A stretch of 14,156 bases of DNA from Candidatus Heimdallarchaeota archaeon AB_125 (GTDB taxonomy: Archaea; Asgardarchaeota; Heimdallarchaeia; Heimdallarchaeales; Heimdallarchaeaceae). The position numbers and the translations under genes are program-made. This document shows, piece by piece, positions 12,008 to 14,156 of this stretch (position 1 is its first letter; every line of letters starts with the position of its first letter). A model generated the notes under the pieces. It worked only from the letters and a program-made list of their open reading frames with translations, had not been told where the DNA came from and made no database searches. The stretch lies in the NCBI GenBank assembly GCA_001940755.1, contig MEHH01000038.1, positions 1 through 14,156 of the forward strand. The letters run 5' to 3'.

Positions 12008-14156
12008 TCAAATAAACTGAAATCCATAATATCCATCATAGAACCATGAATTGTTTATCCAAGTTATATTTACTGAATTCCCAACTATTGGAACTAAATG
12101 ATGAGTAACTATTTGTGGAAAACCATAGAGATCTTCATAGCTTATTTCAATGCTAATATCATGTATGAAAATTGTTTGCTGTGGTAGAGATAAAAGAGTT
12201 ATTGGGGAGAAGATTTCTTCTGTGGGTTTAGGTAGAATCTCCAAATTATTGGCTGATAATAAACTGCCATTTGATGAAAGTGTATATTTTGTTGAGATAT
12301 CAATTGAAATAGGTAAATTGGTAGATATTCCAGTTAAATCAAGTAATGTTTCAATTGAAGCAGTATCATCAGATATATTTGCTGCTAGTGGAGCATATGC
12401 TAAAAGACTACTTTGAGAAGAATTTCCTTTCACTAATACATCAACTGGACCAATAAAATCATCAAATTTGTTTATAGTAAATAATAGGAATTCATCATTT
12501 GTAAAGCGAAAAGTGAAATAATCATTATTATGTATAAACCTGAAGATGAAGTAATCCCAATAGATATCTTCTAGATATGCATTATACCAATTATGAGAAC
12601 TATTTAATGCAACAAACATTGTCACATCATACTTATCAAAGAAGTTCAGATTCTTAGAAACATTCGATGTCCATAATGGTACAGAAGCATCATACAAACC
12701 CGTATCACTTAGAAAGCCAATCATATAGAGATCAATTATTGGTTGAGATGAATAGTACCCTAAACCTGGAGTATTAATCGATAGAATAATCTGATTATCT
12801 GAAAAACCTAGTCTATTGATAGCATCTATCAGTTCTTGATATGATCCTCTATAATCATAACTATATGTGCTTTCAAAATCCTTTAGGTTAAAACCTACTG
12901 AAGCAAGAAGAGAGATTTGTCCTGCAAAAGGAACTGCTATTACAATAAATATTAATGAACCTGAAAGTATCTTTCTGGCACTGAATTTCTTGTTATAAAT
13001 TTGTGAAAAACTTAACTTAAAATTCTTTTCTTTCCAAATTAGAAAGAATGTTATTAGATTGATCAGTAGAATATATCCTAACAAGGATAACAATCTAGTA
13101 TGAGCATAGTACCAACGTAAATGGAAATTCAAGAAAACGGTCTCTAATGGAATAATTGGATAAAGGAAAAGATAAGCACTAGCAGTAATGAACAGATAAG
13201 ATAGCAATCCATCCCTTTCTTTTCCATCTCTTTTATTGAAAAACTGAACAACTGATTCAAATCCTATTGCAAATGTAATAGCTAATGGAACAATTATAGG
13301 GGTTAGATATCTAACAGAATTCATTGCAAAGAAACCTTGCCAGATTATGAAGAAGAAAATTGCCCAGAGCAGAAGATCATTGTATTTCTTATTTGAGCTA
13401 ATAAATCCAAATAGTTTGAAAATCAACCAAGTTCCAGCAAACATTGCAGCTACTAAAATTGAGAATGAAGAGGAGAAGAAAGAAGCTGTATGTGCATTTT
13501 CAAGGTATGTTAATGTTCCAGGAAGTTCAATCCCAGGCCAAGAAAGGCTTACTTGAGAAAACTTGAGACTAACAAATAAATCGGTTAGATAATTTTGAAC
13601 ACCCGGAATTGTCAGCATATAAAATATCCACAAAACTACTACAATCACAGGAAAAGCAAATATTCCTGCAGTGTAAATCCATCGTCTAGCAGAAAATTCT
13701 AAGCTCCTACTACTGAAAACAAGATAAATACAATATACTGCAAGTAATCCTATTAAAATACCAGTTCCCAAATAAATATCAAAAACCGATTTTCTAATTA
13801 ACTGGATTGTAAGACCTGTAATAATTAAACCTCTCAAAATTTTTCCAATTCTATCAGAAGGCATTGCAACAAACAGTACTAGAGGAATGATGAAACCACT
13901 TAGTTTACTTAAACTACAACCACCAAGACTCAAAGACGTTAGAAATGCAAAATAAAATTGTTCTTTACCTTCTTCTGTACCAAGAAATCGTTTGTAGTAA
14001 TAAAAAGCCGCAGTAGTGAAGAATAGTATATATATCTCCTGATAGTAAGTATATTCATAGATTAGAAAATAAGTAAGAGGGGTTGCTAGAAATGCTATAG
14101 AAGCGAAAAGAGAAGTTTTCTGAGATAATCCCATAGATTTAGCAATTTTATAGCAA
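12008..14156 (-). CDS. GT-C glycosyltransferase, ArnT/PMT-like (5' end beyond right edge)
   Basis: The frame is open to the right edge. Seven codons (CYKIAKS) precede the first ATG at 14134 and read as part of the 'a..lga....a..aA' helix of GT39/ArnT enzymes, so the true N-terminus with the catalytic acidic loop lies outside. About 715 residues are visible. Roughly 12 hydrophobic helices cover the first 400 residues, including SLFASIAFLATPLTYFLIY and LGGCSLSKLSGFIIPLVLF, the latter matching the 'G...L.K.sg...lp' motif of the PMT_2 family. Such enzymes move a sugar from a polyprenyl-phosphate donor to protein or lipid outside the membrane. Residues about 410-708 form a soluble, probably extracytoplasmic tail with sequons (NSS, NGS, NIT), starting with YSYDYRGSYQELIDAINRL. 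It converges on the giant permease gene with nine bases between stops. The donor and acceptor are unknown. Confidence 0.85.
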   Translation of the reverse strand, partial: CYKIAKSMGLSQKTSLFASIAFLATPLTYFLIYEYTYYQEIYILFFTTAAFYYYKRFLGTEEGKEQFYFAFLTSLSLGGCSLSKLSGFIIPLVLFVAMPSDRIGKILRGLIITGLTIQLIRKSVFDIYLGTGILIGLLAVYCIYLVFSSRSLEFSARRWIYTAGIFAFPVIVVVLWIFYMLTIPGVQNYLTDLFVSLKFSQVSLSWPGIELPGTLTYLENAHTASFFSSSFSILVAAMFAGTWLIFKLFGFISSNKKYNDLLLWAIFFFIIWQGFFAMNSVRYLTPIIVPLAITFAIGFESVVQFFNKRDGKERDGLLSYLFITASAYLFLYPIIPLETVFLNFHLRWYYAHTRLLSLLGYILLINLITFFLIWKEKNFKLSFSQIYNKKFSARKILSGSLIFIVIAVPFAGQISLLASVGFNLKDFESTYSYDYRGSYQELIDAINRLGFSDNQIILSINTPGLGYYSSQPIIDLYMIGFLSDTGLYDASVPLWTSNVSKNLNFFDKYDVTMFVALNSSHNWYNAYLEDIYWDYFIFRFIHNNDYFTFRFTNDEFLLFTINKFDDFIGPVDVLVKGNSSQSSLLAYAPLAANISDDTASIETLLDLTGISTNLPISIDISTKYTLSSNGSLLSANNLEILPKPTEEIFSPITLLSLPQQTIFIHDISIEISYEDLYGFPQIVTHHLVPIVGNSVNITWINNSWFYDGYYGFQFI

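Noticed and set aside
11842..12039. Minus-strand frame spanning the permease/glycosyltransferase junction
   Set aside because: It overlaps the last permease helices in antisense and has neither promoter nor ribosome site.
12150..12416. 88-codon plus-strand frame
   Set aside because: It lies entirely inside the glycosyltransferase gene on the other strand, which has clear coding character; the frame is an antisense shadow.
13347..13556. 69-codon plus-strand frame
   Set aside because: It is antisense to the membrane part of the glycosyltransferase, and its Lys/Glu-rich sequence mirrors Phe/Leu codons.
1..14156. tRNA or rRNA genes, CRISPR arrays, insertion sequences, integrases
   Set aside because: No GC-rich RNA-gene blocks, regularly spaced repeats, transposase motifs or terminal inverted repeats were seen on either strand.

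Overview
The window reads as AT-rich archaeal chromosome. The best evidence is a class III (archaellin/pilin-type) signal peptide on the gene at 1838-2242. In addition, TATA boxes sit about 26 bases before short or absent leaders, termination looks oligo-T, and start sites of the GGTGA type alternate with apparently leaderless starts. A longin-fold domain fused to a membrane protein (5227-6552), the ether-lipid-world gene style and the many N-glycosylation sequons would fit an Asgard archaeon (Heimdall-like). That placement is inference: no ribosomal or other marker gene is present.

Layout. Bases 1-162 hold the start of a small membrane protein leaving the window on the minus strand. It is divergent from two small plus-strand genes: an unrecognised 102-residue protein, then a minimal Mrr-like PD-(D/E)xK nuclease-fold protein. 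A minus-strand zinc-ribbon protein converges on the latter with 12 bases between them. Next come a type IV pilin with its own promoter and oligo-T terminator, and an acidic 243-residue protein that looks like a degenerate GNAT fold. The latter overlaps tail-to-tail with a glycerophosphodiester phosphodiesterase. Divergent from the phosphodiesterase is S-adenosylhomocysteinase, the one clear central-metabolism gene.

The second half is devoted to the cell envelope. It holds a longin-plus-polytopic membrane protein started by TTG. After it come two translationally coupled FtsX/MacB-type permease subunits, the second carrying about 1,200 residues of extracellular beta-rich domains. Converging on them is a GT-C glycosyltransferase of the ArnT/PMT type, which runs off the right edge. 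No ABC ATPase is present, so the permeases must work with an ATPase encoded elsewhere or have lost transport function. The heavily sequon-bearing permease next to a lipid-linked sugar transferase suggests an envelope or surface-glycan neighbourhood, but no direct functional link is shown.

No gene-free stretch exceeds 300 bases. I found no tRNA, rRNA, CRISPR array, insertion sequence or integrase.
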